Below are positions 1 to 8,217 of a stretch of DNA of 12,491 nt, piece after piece. Position numbers and translations under genes: made by a program. Location: positions 1-12,491 of the forward strand of contig DRLZ01000298.1 in assembly GCA_011322755.1 (NCBI GenBank). Reading direction: 5' to 3'. The notes under the pieces were generated by a model. That model saw only the letters and a list, made by a program, of their open reading frames with translations, had not been told where the DNA came from and searched no databases. Origin of the DNA: Crenotrichaceae bacterium (GTDB lineage: Bacteria; Pseudomonadota; Gammaproteobacteria; Methylococcales; DRLZ01). Position 1 is the first letter of the stretch. Every line of letters begins with the position of its first letter.

Positions 1-2406
1 AACGACTATCGAGTAACTGAGGAGAACCTGGTGATACACAACCCCCCAGATGATGTTTTCAGTCTTGAGATTGAAACAATAATTAATCCTGCAAAAAACA
101 CCCAGTTACAAGGGTTGTACAAATCCGACAATATGTTATGTACTCAATGCGAAGCCCAGGGTTTTCGGCGCATCACTTATTTTCTTGATCAGCCTGATAT
201 TATGGCAACGTATACCACGACACTGGTTGCCGACAAGACTGTGTATCCAGTCCTGCTTTCAAACGGCAATCCTGTTGATCGTGGCGAACTGGATAACAAT
301 CAACACTGGGTTAAATGGGAAGATCCATTTCCCAAACCCAGTTATTTGTTTGCCATTGTTGCAGGAGACCTTGCTTGCATCGAAGACTCTTTCACAACTG
401 TTTCTGGTCGTTCTATCAAGCTGGAAATTTATGTCGAGGAACATGATCTGGACAAATGCGCTCACGCGATGCGCTCATTACAGGCATCAATGGCCTGGGA
501 CGAGCAGAATTATGGCAGAGAATACGATCTTGATCTCTACATGATTGTTGCGGTCAGCCATTTCAATATGGGCGCAATGGAAAACAAAGGGTTAAACATA
601 TTTAATACCCAATTTGTTCTAGCACGTCCGGATACCGCAACTGATTCTGATTACGAGCATATCGAAGGTGTGATTGGACATGAATATTTTCATAACTGGA
701 CTGGCAACCGGATTACCTGTAGAGACTGGTTTCAGCTTAGCCTGAAAGAGGGATTGACTGTTTTTCGTGATCAGCAGTTCAGTGCCGATCAGACCTCACA
801 AGCAGTCAAGCGTATCAATGATGTGAATGGGTTGCGAACCCGCCAGTTTGCAGAAGATGCAGGGCCATTAGCGCATCCTGTTAGACCAGATTCCTATATT
901 GAAATTAATAACTTCTACACCTCGACAGTGTATGAAAAAGGCGCCGAGGTGGTGCGCATGATACACACACTGGTTGGCACTTTCGGCTTTCGGGCGGGGA
1001 CAGATTTGTATTTTCAGCGCCACGACGGTGAGGCTGTAACCACCGATGATTTTGTCAAATGCATGGAAGATGCCAATCAGGTTGATTTGACTCAATTCAG
1101 GCTCTGGTACGATCAGGCTGGGACACCTGAACTGACAATGGACACTGAATACGATGCGGTACAACAGCGATTCATCATAAACTTTAAGCAGCAATGCAAG
1201 CCAACACCTGGTCAGCCGACCAAGCAAGCATTTCATATTCCAGTTCGACTCGCACTGTTTGGCGAAGATGGTCAAGCAATCAAGCTGCATCAGGATGAAG
1301 CCCAAATAGAAAATGCAGCAGCTGAAACGTTGCTGGAAATTAAAGCTAAAACCAGTACATTCTGTTTTTATCATGTCAAAAGCAAGCCGGTTGTTTCTGT
1401 ATTGCGCGGCTTTTCTGCCCCAGTGCGTATCAATCTCCAGCAAAGCCTGGACGATCTGGTTTTTCTGGCACAAAATGACACGGATACTTTTAACCGCTGG
1501 TCTGCAATCCAGAATTTATCCAGTCAGGTCATCATCGGTCTATCTGAAGAACCTGATCGACCGGTGCCAGGCCAGTTACTAAAAACATTTAAAACAATCA
1601 TATCCCAGGATTGGGATGATCTGGCATATCTTGCGACTTTGTTGACACTGCCATCTGAGCAATACCTATCAAGCCTTACAACAGTCATTAACCCGGATGG
1701 CATCCACCATGCGCGTAACGCTGTTCAGCAGCAACTGGCCGTACAGCTACAACAACAACTATTCAATCACTACCAGCAAGCTGTCGAGCGAGAGACAAAT
1801 GAAATCAGCAATCAGGCCGCAGCACAACGCAAACTCAAGAATGTTTGTTTAAACTATCTGGCAACACTGCAAACCCGAGAAAGCAATGAATTGTGTGTTA
1901 AGCAATTCGAGCATGCGGGGAATATGACGGATGAATTGGCAGCACTAGCGGCAATTACATTTCACTCGCATCCTCAACGGAAGAACTACCTGGATCAGTT
2001 TTACCGTAAATGGCAATCAGAACCCCTAGTGATTGACAAGTGGTTTAGTCTACAAGCAACATCACCGCTTGAGAATACTCTGGAAACTGTGGAAGCATTA
2101 ACCCGACACGCAGATTTTAATCTCAATACACCAAACCGGGTGCGTTCCCTAGTTAGCGCATTTGCAGTCAATAACCCGCTTCATTTCCACCAAACAAATG
2201 GTGCAGGTTATCTATTTCTGATGCGCCAGGTTCAGCAGCTTGACAAAATCAATCCTCAGATCGCTGCTCGTATCGTCATCCCGCTGACGCAATGGCAGCG
2301 CCATACACAACAACGCCAGAATCAAATGAAACAAGCCTTACAAACACTCTTATCTCGCACTGACATCTCACGTGACTTATATGAAATAGTCAGTAAAAGC
2401 CTGTAA
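1..2406 (+). CDS. pepN: Aminopeptidase N (M1 family zinc metallopeptidase), 5' partial
   Basis: PepN removes N-terminal amino acids from peptides in the cytoplasm, late in protein turnover. The reading frame is open from base 1, so the gene begins outside the window; a GTG at 31 is internal, not the start. 801 residues are visible. Aligned by motif to E. coli PepN (870 aa), about 70 N-terminal residues are missing. Seen directly: the exopeptidase motif GAMEN (nt 571-585), the zinc site HEYFH (nt 679-693) with the third ligand Glu 18 residues on, in LKEGL (nt 748-750), and the transition-state Tyr in TVYEKGAE (nt 931-933). All catalytic residues are present. The C-terminal half is the alpha-helical domain typical of the bacterial PepN subgroup. 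The stop is TAA. No frameshift is evident. The next gene starts 126 bases later on the same strand, and I see no convincing terminator between them. The family call is very secure. Confidence 0.97.
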   Translation, partial: NDYRVTEENLVIHNPPDDVFSLEIETIINPAKNTQLQGLYKSDNMLCTQCEAQGFRRITYFLDQPDIMATYTTTLVADKTVYPVLLSNGNPVDRGELDNNQHWVKWEDPFPKPSYLFAIVAGDLACIEDSFTTVSGRSIKLEIYVEEHDLDKCAHAMRSLQASMAWDEQNYGREYDLDLYMIVAVSHFNMGAMENKGLNIFNTQFVLARPDTATDSDYEHIEGVIGHEYFHNWTGNRITCRDWFQLSLKEGLTVFRDQQFSADQTSQAVKRINDVNGLRTRQFAEDAGPLAHPVRPDSYIEINNFYTSTVYEKGAEVVRMIHTLVGTFGFRAGTDLYFQRHDGEAVTTDDFVKCMEDANQVDLTQFRLWYDQAGTPELTMDTEYDAVQQRFIINFKQQCKPTPGQPTKQAFHIPVRLALFGEDGQAIKLHQDEAQIENAAAETLLEIKAKTSTFCFYHVKSKPVVSVLRGFSAPVRINLQQSLDDLVFLAQNDTDTFNRWSAIQNLSSQVIIGLSEEPDRPVPGQLLKTFKTIISQDWDDLAYLATLLTLPSEQYLSSLTTVINPDGIHHARNAVQQQLAVQLQQQLFNHYQQAVERETNEISNQAAAQRKLKNVCLNYLATLQTRESNELCVKQFEHAGNMTDELAALAAITFHSHPQRKNYLDQFYRKWQSEPLVIDKWFSLQATSPLENTLETVEALTRHADFNLNTPNRVRSLVSAFAVNNPLHFHQTNGAGYLFLMRQVQQLDKINPQIAARIVIPLTQWQRHTQQRQNQMKQALQTLLSRTDISRDLYEIVSKSL

Positions 2407-2521
2407 AAGAGTTCAACTGGTGACTGGTTTTTATTGAATCAGATAATTTTCCTGGTTTAGAAGCTATGTACAATCACTGGCTTAACGTACAATGAGCCAA
2501 TACAAATACTCGTATGAATGC

Positions 2522-2526
2522 GGGAG
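2522..2526 (+). promoter_or_regulatory. Ribosome binding site deciding the UPF0182 start
   Basis: GGGAG lies six bases before the ATG at 2533. An in-frame ATG at 2518 would place this motif inside the gene and has no purine-rich motif of its own at a usual distance. The start at 2533 is therefore preferred. Confidence 0.6.
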
Positions 2527-2532
2527 CAAATA

Positions 2533-5136
2533 ATGGCAAATACCACTCCACTGATTCGTAAAATAGGCATTGGTCTGTTATTACTGATCATTCTGTATCT
2601 TGTTGGATACTTCTTGTTTCTTGACTTTATCGTTGAATACCTGTGGTTTGAATCCATGGATTACTCATGGTATTTCTGCTTGCGCTTTTTTTACAAATAC
2701 GCGATTGCTATCGCAGTTACCGCAGTATTTTTTGTGATATTTCTTATTCATTTCTGGGTCGCTTCATATTATCTTGATGACGAAGAACCAACAGATCTCA
2801 ATGCTGGCAACTTATTGATACATAATTTAAAAACCGGTGCAATGGGGGTCTACTGGCCATTGTCTTTGTTGCTTGCGATCTTTATTGCCATCCCTTTTTA
2901 TCTACAATGGGAATCGGCTCTGCTGTTTCTCGCATCATCCGCTTCAGGTGTTAGTGATGGCGTTTATGGAAACGATATCAGTTTTTATCTGTTTGACCTG
3001 CCCATTCTCAGAATCATTCAGAAAGAATTACTCATTACTTCTGTCATATTATTTGTGGCAGTAGCGCTACTCTATGTTCTGGAACAGCGCAAATTACATG
3101 AAAACGGTAAAACATTACCTGTGGGAACAGTGATTCATCGCATTATATTGATTGCCTTTGTTTGTGCATGGGTGGTCTGGGGGTTTTTTCTGCAGCGTTT
3201 TAATTTATTGTACAGCGATGCACATGAACCCTTATTTTACGGTCCTGGCTGGGTGGAGATGCGCTACGATTTAACGCTGATCTGGATAGCAATGATCAGT
3301 TTTATTGTCACCGCATATGCAGCGATTATGCTGGTCTTGACCGGAGGCAAACAGGGTAGAAAAGTAATGTTTGGATCACTTCTGGTGATGGGGGTATCCA
3401 TTGTGCTACGTATTATCCCTTCAATTCCAAGAATGATTGATGACTTTGTTGTTGTTCCCAATCAGTTCCGAATGGAAAAACAGTTTATCAACAATAATAT
3501 TCAGGCCACACTGCATGCTTACAAGCTGGACCAGGCAAAATCAATTAAGATTCCACTAACTTTCAGTAGTTACACCGATTTGGCACGTGGAATCACTGAC
3601 GAATTCAGCCACAATATTCCGCTCTGGGATAAAGTGTATCTGGACGATGTTTACAACCAGCTACAGGCGATTACACCTTACTATCGTTTTATCGATATTG
3701 ATGAAGATCGATATACGATTGACGGTTCCTTGCATCAGGTCAATCTCGGAGCGCGTGAAATTGATCTTAAAAAACTGCCAAAAGCATCGCACACCTGGCA
3801 AAACATTCATTTACGATACACCCACGGTTATGGATTTGCCATGACACCGGCAGCTCAAGAAGCTGACATACCAATGCAATGGTATACGCGTGATCTAACC
3901 ATGATGTCACCCGTTGGCTTATCCGTTGAACGACCTGATGTCTACTATGGACAACAAAAACACTATCCTTACGTCATTGTACCCAATGATCTGGACATTG
4001 CTGGATTAGCCAGCACTGTCGGTAACAATCCAAATATTCATGTTCATCTTGGTGAAGGCGGCATTCATATTGGATCAATCTGGCGCAAACTTGTCTTTTC
4101 GGTGTATTTTCACGATCCACTGATCTTTATGTCCACTGATCTCAATTCAGACAGTCGACTGCGTATGCGTCGTAACATTACTGAGCGCGTTAATCGGCTG
4201 GTGCCTGAGCTAGTGCTGGATGAAGATCCTTATCTGGTGGCGGCAGAAAAAGATTTGTACTGGATTCAGGATGCGTATACATTTTCTGAGTATTATCCGG
4301 TTTCCAAGCCATCAGTAGCGCTTGTACATACTGCACATGGCGCTGAACACAAACGCTTCAACTATACTCGCAATTCAGTCAAAATCACCATTAACGCTTA
4401 TGACGGGGTTGTGCGTTTTTACGTATATGATCCAACAGACCCAATTATCAGAGCGTATATGCGTGCATACCCTGGCGTGTTCAAACCGATTGATCAATTG
4501 CCGGAAAAACTAAAGTCACATCTACGCTACCCGGAAGACTTTTTCAAACATCAGCTGCAAATTTTTGCCCGTTATCATCAGACTAACCCCAATGTTTTTT
4601 ACCAACAGACTGAAACCTGGTCACTGGCCAATCTGATCGATAAGCCAATGCCTCCGTACTACCTGACCACAAATCTCAATATACCCGGTTGCAACGGATC
4701 GACTCAGTTTATGCAAATTGGTGCCATGACCCGGGTCAACCGCACAAATTTATCAGCGCTATTAATTGGAGGGGCGCCAGATGGTAACAGTTGCAACGCA
4801 GGCGCACATACACAAGATTTGATCTCTCTAGAATTACCGACACAGCGACAAGTGAATGGGCCTGCTCAAGTCGCTGCACTGATTCACCAGGATCCAACAA
4901 TTTCAGGAAAATTTACCTTATGGAATCAGCAAGGATCGACTGTTGAGCTCGGGCATATGATTATCTTGCCCGTCAGCAACACCATGGTTTACATTCAACC
5001 GATCTATCTTCTCGCAGACAAAAACAGTATTCCTCAACTGGTTCGCGTCATTGTTTCTGCCGAAGACGAGGTGGTAATGGATCTCTCCCTGGAAAAGGCA
5101 TTTAATCAATTGCTTGCCAAACTGAAAACACATTGA
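2533..5136 (+). CDS. UPF0182 (COG1615) family membrane protein of unknown function
   Basis: A predicted inner-membrane protein of 867 aa with a large soluble C-terminal part. Counting from ATG 2533, about seven hydrophobic segments are visible near residues 11-30, 55-80, 103-124, 167-184, 201-220, 248-270 and 279-296. A segment follows (residues ~306-333) with the family pattern V-PN-E-FI-NNI-T-AY-LD, and then a ~530-residue hydrophilic domain probably outside the cytoplasm. The domain order and length fit UPF0182, a family best known from cyanobacteria and actinobacteria and only patchily present in proteobacteria. No enzymatic motif is recognisable, and no biochemical role can be given. ATG 2518 would add five residues but is poorly placed relative to the ribosome binding site. 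purM follows after 29 bases on the same strand, so the two may be co-transcribed. Family assignment is confident; function is unknown. Confidence 0.88.
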   Translation: MANTTPLIRKIGIGLLLLIILYLVGYFLFLDFIVEYLWFESMDYSWYFCLRFFYKYAIAIAVTAVFFVIFLIHFWVASYYLDDEEPTDLNAGNLLIHNLKTGAMGVYWPLSLLLAIFIAIPFYLQWESALLFLASSASGVSDGVYGNDISFYLFDLPILRIIQKELLITSVILFVAVALLYVLEQRKLHENGKTLPVGTVIHRIILIAFVCAWVVWGFFLQRFNLLYSDAHEPLFYGPGWVEMRYDLTLIWIAMISFIVTAYAAIMLVLTGGKQGRKVMFGSLLVMGVSIVLRIIPSIPRMIDDFVVVPNQFRMEKQFINNNIQATLHAYKLDQAKSIKIPLTFSSYTDLARGITDEFSHNIPLWDKVYLDDVYNQLQAITPYYRFIDIDEDRYTIDGSLHQVNLGAREIDLKKLPKASHTWQNIHLRYTHGYGFAMTPAAQEADIPMQWYTRDLTMMSPVGLSVERPDVYYGQQKHYPYVIVPNDLDIAGLASTVGNNPNIHVHLGEGGIHIGSIWRKLVFSVYFHDPLIFMSTDLNSDSRLRMRRNITERVNRLVPELVLDEDPYLVAAEKDLYWIQDAYTFSEYYPVSKPSVALVHTAHGAEHKRFNYTRNSVKITINAYDGVVRFYVYDPTDPIIRAYMRAYPGVFKPIDQLPEKLKSHLRYPEDFFKHQLQIFARYHQTNPNVFYQQTETWSLANLIDKPMPPYYLTTNLNIPGCNGSTQFMQIGAMTRVNRTNLSALLIGGAPDGNSCNAGAHTQDLISLELPTQRQVNGPAQVAALIHQDPTISGKFTLWNQQGSTVELGHMIILPVSNTMVYIQPIYLLADKNSIPQLVRVIVSAEDEVVMDLSLEKAFNQLLAKLKTH

Positions 5137-5165
5137 TACCAGAATGACAACAAAGAGACCGAATA

Positions 5166-6206
5166 ATGCTTGAAAAACCGGGTGATACCATGGACTATCG
5201 CAGCGCAGGCGTTGATATAGAAGCCGGAAATACGTTGGTTGATCGCATCAAACCAATTGTCAGGAAAACCCATATTCCCGGCGTTCTGGGTGGCATCGGT
5301 GGTTTTGGCGGTTTATTCGAATTACCTCACGGTTATTCAAATCCTGTACTAGTGTCGGGCACTGATGGTGTTGGAACCAAATTGAAGCTGGCACTAGAGA
5401 TCGGAAAACACGACACTGTCGGCATTGATCTGGTTGGCATGTGCGTGAATGACATTCTGGTCTGCGGCGCCAAGCCTTTGTATTTTCTTGATTATTATGC
5501 ATCTGGAAAACTGGATGTTGGGATTGCCAGCGAGGTGATTAAAGGCATAGCAGACGGTTGTGTGCAATCAGGAATGGCTCTGATCGGTGGTGAAACAGCT
5601 GAAATGCCAGGAATGTACCATAATGGCGAGTATGATCTGGCAGGTTTTTGTGTTGGGATCGTCGAAAAAAACAGAATTCTGGATGGTTCTACTGTCGAAC
5701 CGGGCGATCTGCTCATCGGCATCCCCTCATCAGGACTGCATTCAAATGGCTATTCTCTGGTTCGTAAAATCATTGCTGAAAAACACATTGATCTGACACA
5801 GTTACTTGCAGGAAGCCCCCTATCGGATCTGTTGTTGGAACCAACCCGTATTTATGTCAATCCAATCACTCAGATTCTAGCGTCAATTCAAATAAAAGCA
5901 CTGTCGCATATTACTGGAGGCGGAATTACCGAAAACCTGCCACGTGTTCTGCCCAAAGGGGTCAGCGCCGAAATTAACCTGGAAAGTATTACTTTTTCAC
6001 CACTGTTTACCTGGTTACAAAACGCGGGCAATATTCAGCAAGATGAAATGTTGCGTACTTTTAATTGTGGCATTGGCATGATTGTATGTGTTGGTTCTGA
6101 ATATCAACATCGCTGCATGGAAATACTGGAGCGTTGCGGTTACCAGGCAAAGCTGCTTGGACAACTTGTGAAAACTGATGCGGAACCTAAAGTTAACTAT
6201 GTTTAG
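5166..6206 (+). CDS. purM: Phosphoribosylformylglycinamidine cyclo-ligase (AIR synthetase)
   Basis: PurM catalyses the fifth step of de novo purine synthesis: ATP-dependent ring closure of FGAM to 5-aminoimidazole ribonucleotide, in the cytoplasm. The 346-aa product has the usual length (E. coli 345). Family segments in order are SGTDGVGTKLK (res. 64-74, ATP site), MCVND (92-96), GGETAEMPGMY (141-151), HSNGYSLVR (192-200), HITGGGITEN (248-257) and FNCGIGM (299-305). The start at 5166 has AAAGAG (5152-5157) eight bases upstream. A second in-frame ATG at 5190, with GGTGA four bases before it, is the less likely alternative and would shorten the protein by eight residues. The gene follows the UPF0182 gene closely. 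It is not next to purN here, unlike in E. coli. It converges with rluC across a 36-base gap in which I see no strong terminator hairpin. Confidence 0.96.
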   Translation: MLEKPGDTMDYRSAGVDIEAGNTLVDRIKPIVRKTHIPGVLGGIGGFGGLFELPHGYSNPVLVSGTDGVGTKLKLALEIGKHDTVGIDLVGMCVNDILVCGAKPLYFLDYYASGKLDVGIASEVIKGIADGCVQSGMALIGGETAEMPGMYHNGEYDLAGFCVGIVEKNRILDGSTVEPGDLLIGIPSSGLHSNGYSLVRKIIAEKHIDLTQLLAGSPLSDLLLEPTRIYVNPITQILASIQIKALSHITGGGITENLPRVLPKGVSAEINLESITFSPLFTWLQNAGNIQQDEMLRTFNCGIGMIVCVGSEYQHRCMEILERCGYQAKLLGQLVKTDAEPKVNYV

Positions 6207-6242
6207 TTTGCAAATCATTTTTTCGTAATCATCTTCTTGCAC

Positions 6243-7208
6243 TTAATTCCTGCCTTTGCCATCAAGGGTAGACAAAAATGTTGTCAAGTCCGCATCCAGG
6301 GAACTGTCCAGGCTGATTATTTCACCATTTTCAGGGTGTTTAAAGCACAGACTTGTTGCGTGAAGAAATTGACGATTTAATCCACCTGCCCTGGCGAGTT
6401 TATTCGCATTGGAAAGACCATAGCGCTGGTCACCGATGATCGGGTGTCCAATAAACTGACTATGCACTCTTATCTGGTGTGTCCGTCCAGTGAGCGGTTG
6501 ACACTCCACATGGGTGTAATGATTCCATCGTTGAATACAGCGTATTTCAGTCGTTGCCTGTTTACCATCGCTGGAAACATAGACTTTACGGGAACCATCT
6601 GCGAGTCGCTGCTTTCGAATAGGAGCATCAACACGCTGTTTTTGTTTCTGCCAGCACCCCGCCAAAAGCGCTTGATAGCGCTTGCGTATTGTATTGCTAC
6701 GAAACTGTTCGTGCAGTGTACGCAGAACAGATCTTCTTTTTGCAATCAGCAAACACCCTGAAGTTTCCAGATCAAGCCGATGCACAAGCTCAAGATATGC
6801 AGTATTCGTCCGTAATAACCGCAGTGCTTCAATGAGTCCACAGCGTTGCCCTGTGCCACCATGTACAGGCATCCCCGCAGGTTTGTTGATAGCAATAATG
6901 AACTTGTCTTCGTAAAGGATACGATTTTCTAAATCACCTGGTTTAAAGTTATCTGCCAGCACCGCTGGCTTAATTGTTGCTGTCTGTACAGGCGGGACGC
7001 GAATTGAATCACCCGAAATCAAACGATAAAAAGGACGGATCCGTTTGCTGTTAACCCGCACTTCACCACGACGCAAAATCCGGTAAATATGTTTTTTAGG
7101 TACACCTTTTAATTGACAAAACAAAAAATTATCAATCCTTTGTCCCGCACGATCCTCACCAATAGAAATATAGGTAACACGTGTTCGAGAATTATTGTTT
7201 ATTTCCAT
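6243..7208 (-). CDS. rluC: 23S rRNA pseudouridine synthase RluC (955/2504/2580)
   Basis: RluC isomerises three uridines of 23S rRNA (E. coli 955, 2504, 2580) to pseudouridine during large-subunit assembly. From ATG 7208 the product is 321 aa (E. coli 319). An N-terminal S4-like RNA-binding domain covers residues ~20-75 (AGQRIDNFL at 21-29, IYRILRRGEVRVN at 41-53). The RluA-type catalytic domain follows, with NKPAGMPVHGG (108-118), the catalytic Asp146 in HRLDLETSG (143-151), and GRTHQIRVHSQ near the C-terminus. The frame runs on upstream to a TTG at 7268, which would add 20 residues outside the family pattern; neither start has a clear Shine-Dalgarno, so ATG 7208 is chosen on protein length. 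The divergent rluC/rne arrangement is the same as in E. coli. The RluC rather than RluD subtype is inferred from close similarity to remembered E. coli RluC and from this neighbourhood. Confidence 0.93.
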   Translation of the reverse strand: MEINNNSRTRVTYISIGEDRAGQRIDNFLFCQLKGVPKKHIYRILRRGEVRVNSKRIRPFYRLISGDSIRVPPVQTATIKPAVLADNFKPGDLENRILYEDKFIIAINKPAGMPVHGGTGQRCGLIEALRLLRTNTAYLELVHRLDLETSGCLLIAKRRSVLRTLHEQFRSNTIRKRYQALLAGCWQKQKQRVDAPIRKQRLADGSRKVYVSSDGKQATTEIRCIQRWNHYTHVECQPLTGRTHQIRVHSQFIGHPIIGDQRYGLSNANKLARAGGLNRQFLHATSLCFKHPENGEIISLDSSLDADLTTFLSTLDGKGRN

Positions 7209-7371
7209 ACGAGCTAAAAATACTGGGAGACCGAAAGCCCCTGTGATTACAAAAAGTGTGTGACACAAACATGTTGCATCAATTGAAACGATCTGTAGGA
7301 CATATTAAATCAGGTAAAACACAACTGATAAATTAATCTGGAAAGCGAAACGAATCATGTGGGTTACTGAG

Positions 7372-7397
7372 GCAAAAAAAGAAAGTTTTTTGCTTTC
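7372..7397 (-). terminator. A/T-rich hairpin, possible minus-strand terminator
   Basis: On the minus strand GAAAG, a seven-base loop and CTTTC are followed by seven T residues, the shape of a weak intrinsic terminator. An alternative 8-bp pairing of GCAAAAAA (7372-7379) with TTTTTTGC (7386-7393) overlaps it. The stem is short and AT-rich, and no minus-strand gene ends here, so it may be incidental. Confidence 0.3.
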
Positions 7398-7490
7398 AGC
7401 AAGATACAGTCCAAAATTGAAGCTGATCCGTATTACATGGCATCGTCGCTTTTATTCGTTAAGAAAACCCGGGTTTACACCAGAACTGAA

Positions 7491-7519
7491 TTGATGCATT
7501 GCCAGAACATTGCTATAGT
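7491..7519 (+). promoter_or_regulatory. Predicted sigma-70 promoter, extended -10, driving rne
   Basis: TTGATG (7491-7496) is separated by exactly 17 bases from TATAGT (7514-7519). The -10 is preceded by TGC (7511-7513), giving the extended -10 form TGnTATAGT. It is the best plus-strand match I found in the intergenic region. Transcription would begin near 7526, about 920 bases before the rne start codon. Additional promoters nearer rne cannot be excluded. Confidence 0.6.
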
Positions 7520-7547
7520 GTGTGAGCAGTGAGAAGAATTTTTGGTG

Positions 7548-7560
7548 TTGATAGTATCAA
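7548..7560. repeat. 13-bp perfect palindrome near predicted rne transcript start
   Basis: TTGATA-G-TATCAA is a perfect dyad of six base pairs around one central base, at about +22 to +35 of the predicted transcript. It could be an operator for a dimeric regulator. As RNA it could fold only with loss of the central pairs. No regulator is identified. Confidence 0.4.
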
Positions 7561-7734
7561 GTTACAGTGTAGTTCGTCTACAAAAGTAAAGAGGGTCAAC
7601 TTCTGATCTTATGACCAGCCTTGTTAGATAACCCTGTTATTTTGGATCTCACCCTTCGTTCTGCTCGTGTTTTTATGTAGCCAGCCTGTTCTTCACTTCA
7701 TATTATTAGCCCAGGTAGCAAGGAGTTGTCACCA

Positions 7735-7785
7735 AGCAAACACATGAATTGGGTAACAGTGTAATGTACCCTGGATGTTTGTGCT
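7735..7785 (+). promoter_or_regulatory. Nested hairpin in the putative rne leader
   Basis: An outer stem pairs 7735-7745 (AGCAAACACAT) with 7775-7785 (ATGTTTGTGCT), nine of eleven positions matching. An inner perfect 5-bp stem pairs GGGTA (7751-7755) with TACCC (7767-7771) across an 11-base loop. A strong AAGGAG lies just upstream at 7720-7725, but no start codon follows at a normal spacing. The structure is inferred by eye from complementarity. Confidence 0.4.
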
Positions 7786-8149
7786 GGCATGTATAAGAAC
7801 AAACTGATTCGTTTGAACAATTGGTGTAATGCTTTATTGATTAGCTGTTGCTTCTGTAAAAGTCAAAATGAGTCCAGAGGCATTGCTCACTTTTTAAACT
7901 TGGATGAATCGAAAGTCCCTTGAACATTGCTGTTTTTCTGGTTCTCAGCAGTCGTTTTAGTGTTGTTTATGATTCTCGAGGCTAGCGGGTGTTTGCTTTT
8001 TCAGATTCGCTATATAGCATGATGTTCTGATGGCTGAGCTATCTACTCGAAACTCTGCAAGAGCGCACCAGTTTAGCGAATATTAGAAAAATATGATACA
8101 CAAGTTCACGATAACAGCCAGGAAGGCTTAACCAGAAGAAACAATGAAA

Positions 8150-8217
8150 CTGTATCTTGGATAGACAAGACACCCGATTGTATTTAATACAAAGTTGTCT
8201 ATGTTCAAGATTATCAG
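8150..8217 (+). promoter_or_regulatory. Long multi-segment hairpin in the putative rne leader
   Basis: Four successive perfectly complementary segments nest in order. CTG (8150-8152) pairs with CAG (8215-8217). ATCTTG (8154-8159) pairs with CAAGAT (8206-8211). ATAGACAA (8161-8168) pairs with TTGTCTAT (8195-8202). TTGTAT (8178-8183) pairs with ATACAA (8187-8192). That is 23 base pairs in 68 bases, interrupted by two 1x3 internal loops and one larger internal loop. It sits about 230 bases before the rne start, where the E. coli rne leader carries the hairpins recognised by RNase E for autoregulation. That role is inferred by position only. Confidence 0.55.

Noticed and set aside
31..33. GTG as the start of pepN
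   Set aside because: The frame is open to base 1 and the upstream codons continue the protein; motif spacing to E. coli PepN indicates about 70 residues lie outside the window.
868..1473. 201-codon minus-strand frame inside pepN
   Set aside because: It lies wholly antisense to a strongly conserved protein and its translation has no recognisable domain.
2434..2474. Possible promoter before the UPF0182 gene (TTGAAT with TTTAGA, or TTTTCC with TACAAT)
   Set aside because: In each pair only one element is reasonable, so the match is too weak to list as a feature.
2457..2657. 66-codon minus-strand frame beginning MDSNHRYS across the pepN-UPF0182 gap
   Set aside because: Mostly antisense to the first membrane segments of the UPF0182 gene, with no family pattern.
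6207..6242. Terminator between convergent purM and rluC
   Set aside because: T-rich bases are present, but no stem of useful length precedes them on either strand.
7744..7764. Six-codon leader peptide (ATG 7744) after AAGGAG 7720-7725
   Set aside because: Spacing of 18 bases is too long for normal initiation; kept only as a remark in the hairpin finding.
7993..8016. TTGCTT and TATATA as a second rne promoter
   Set aside because: The spacer is only 12 bases, too short for sigma-70.
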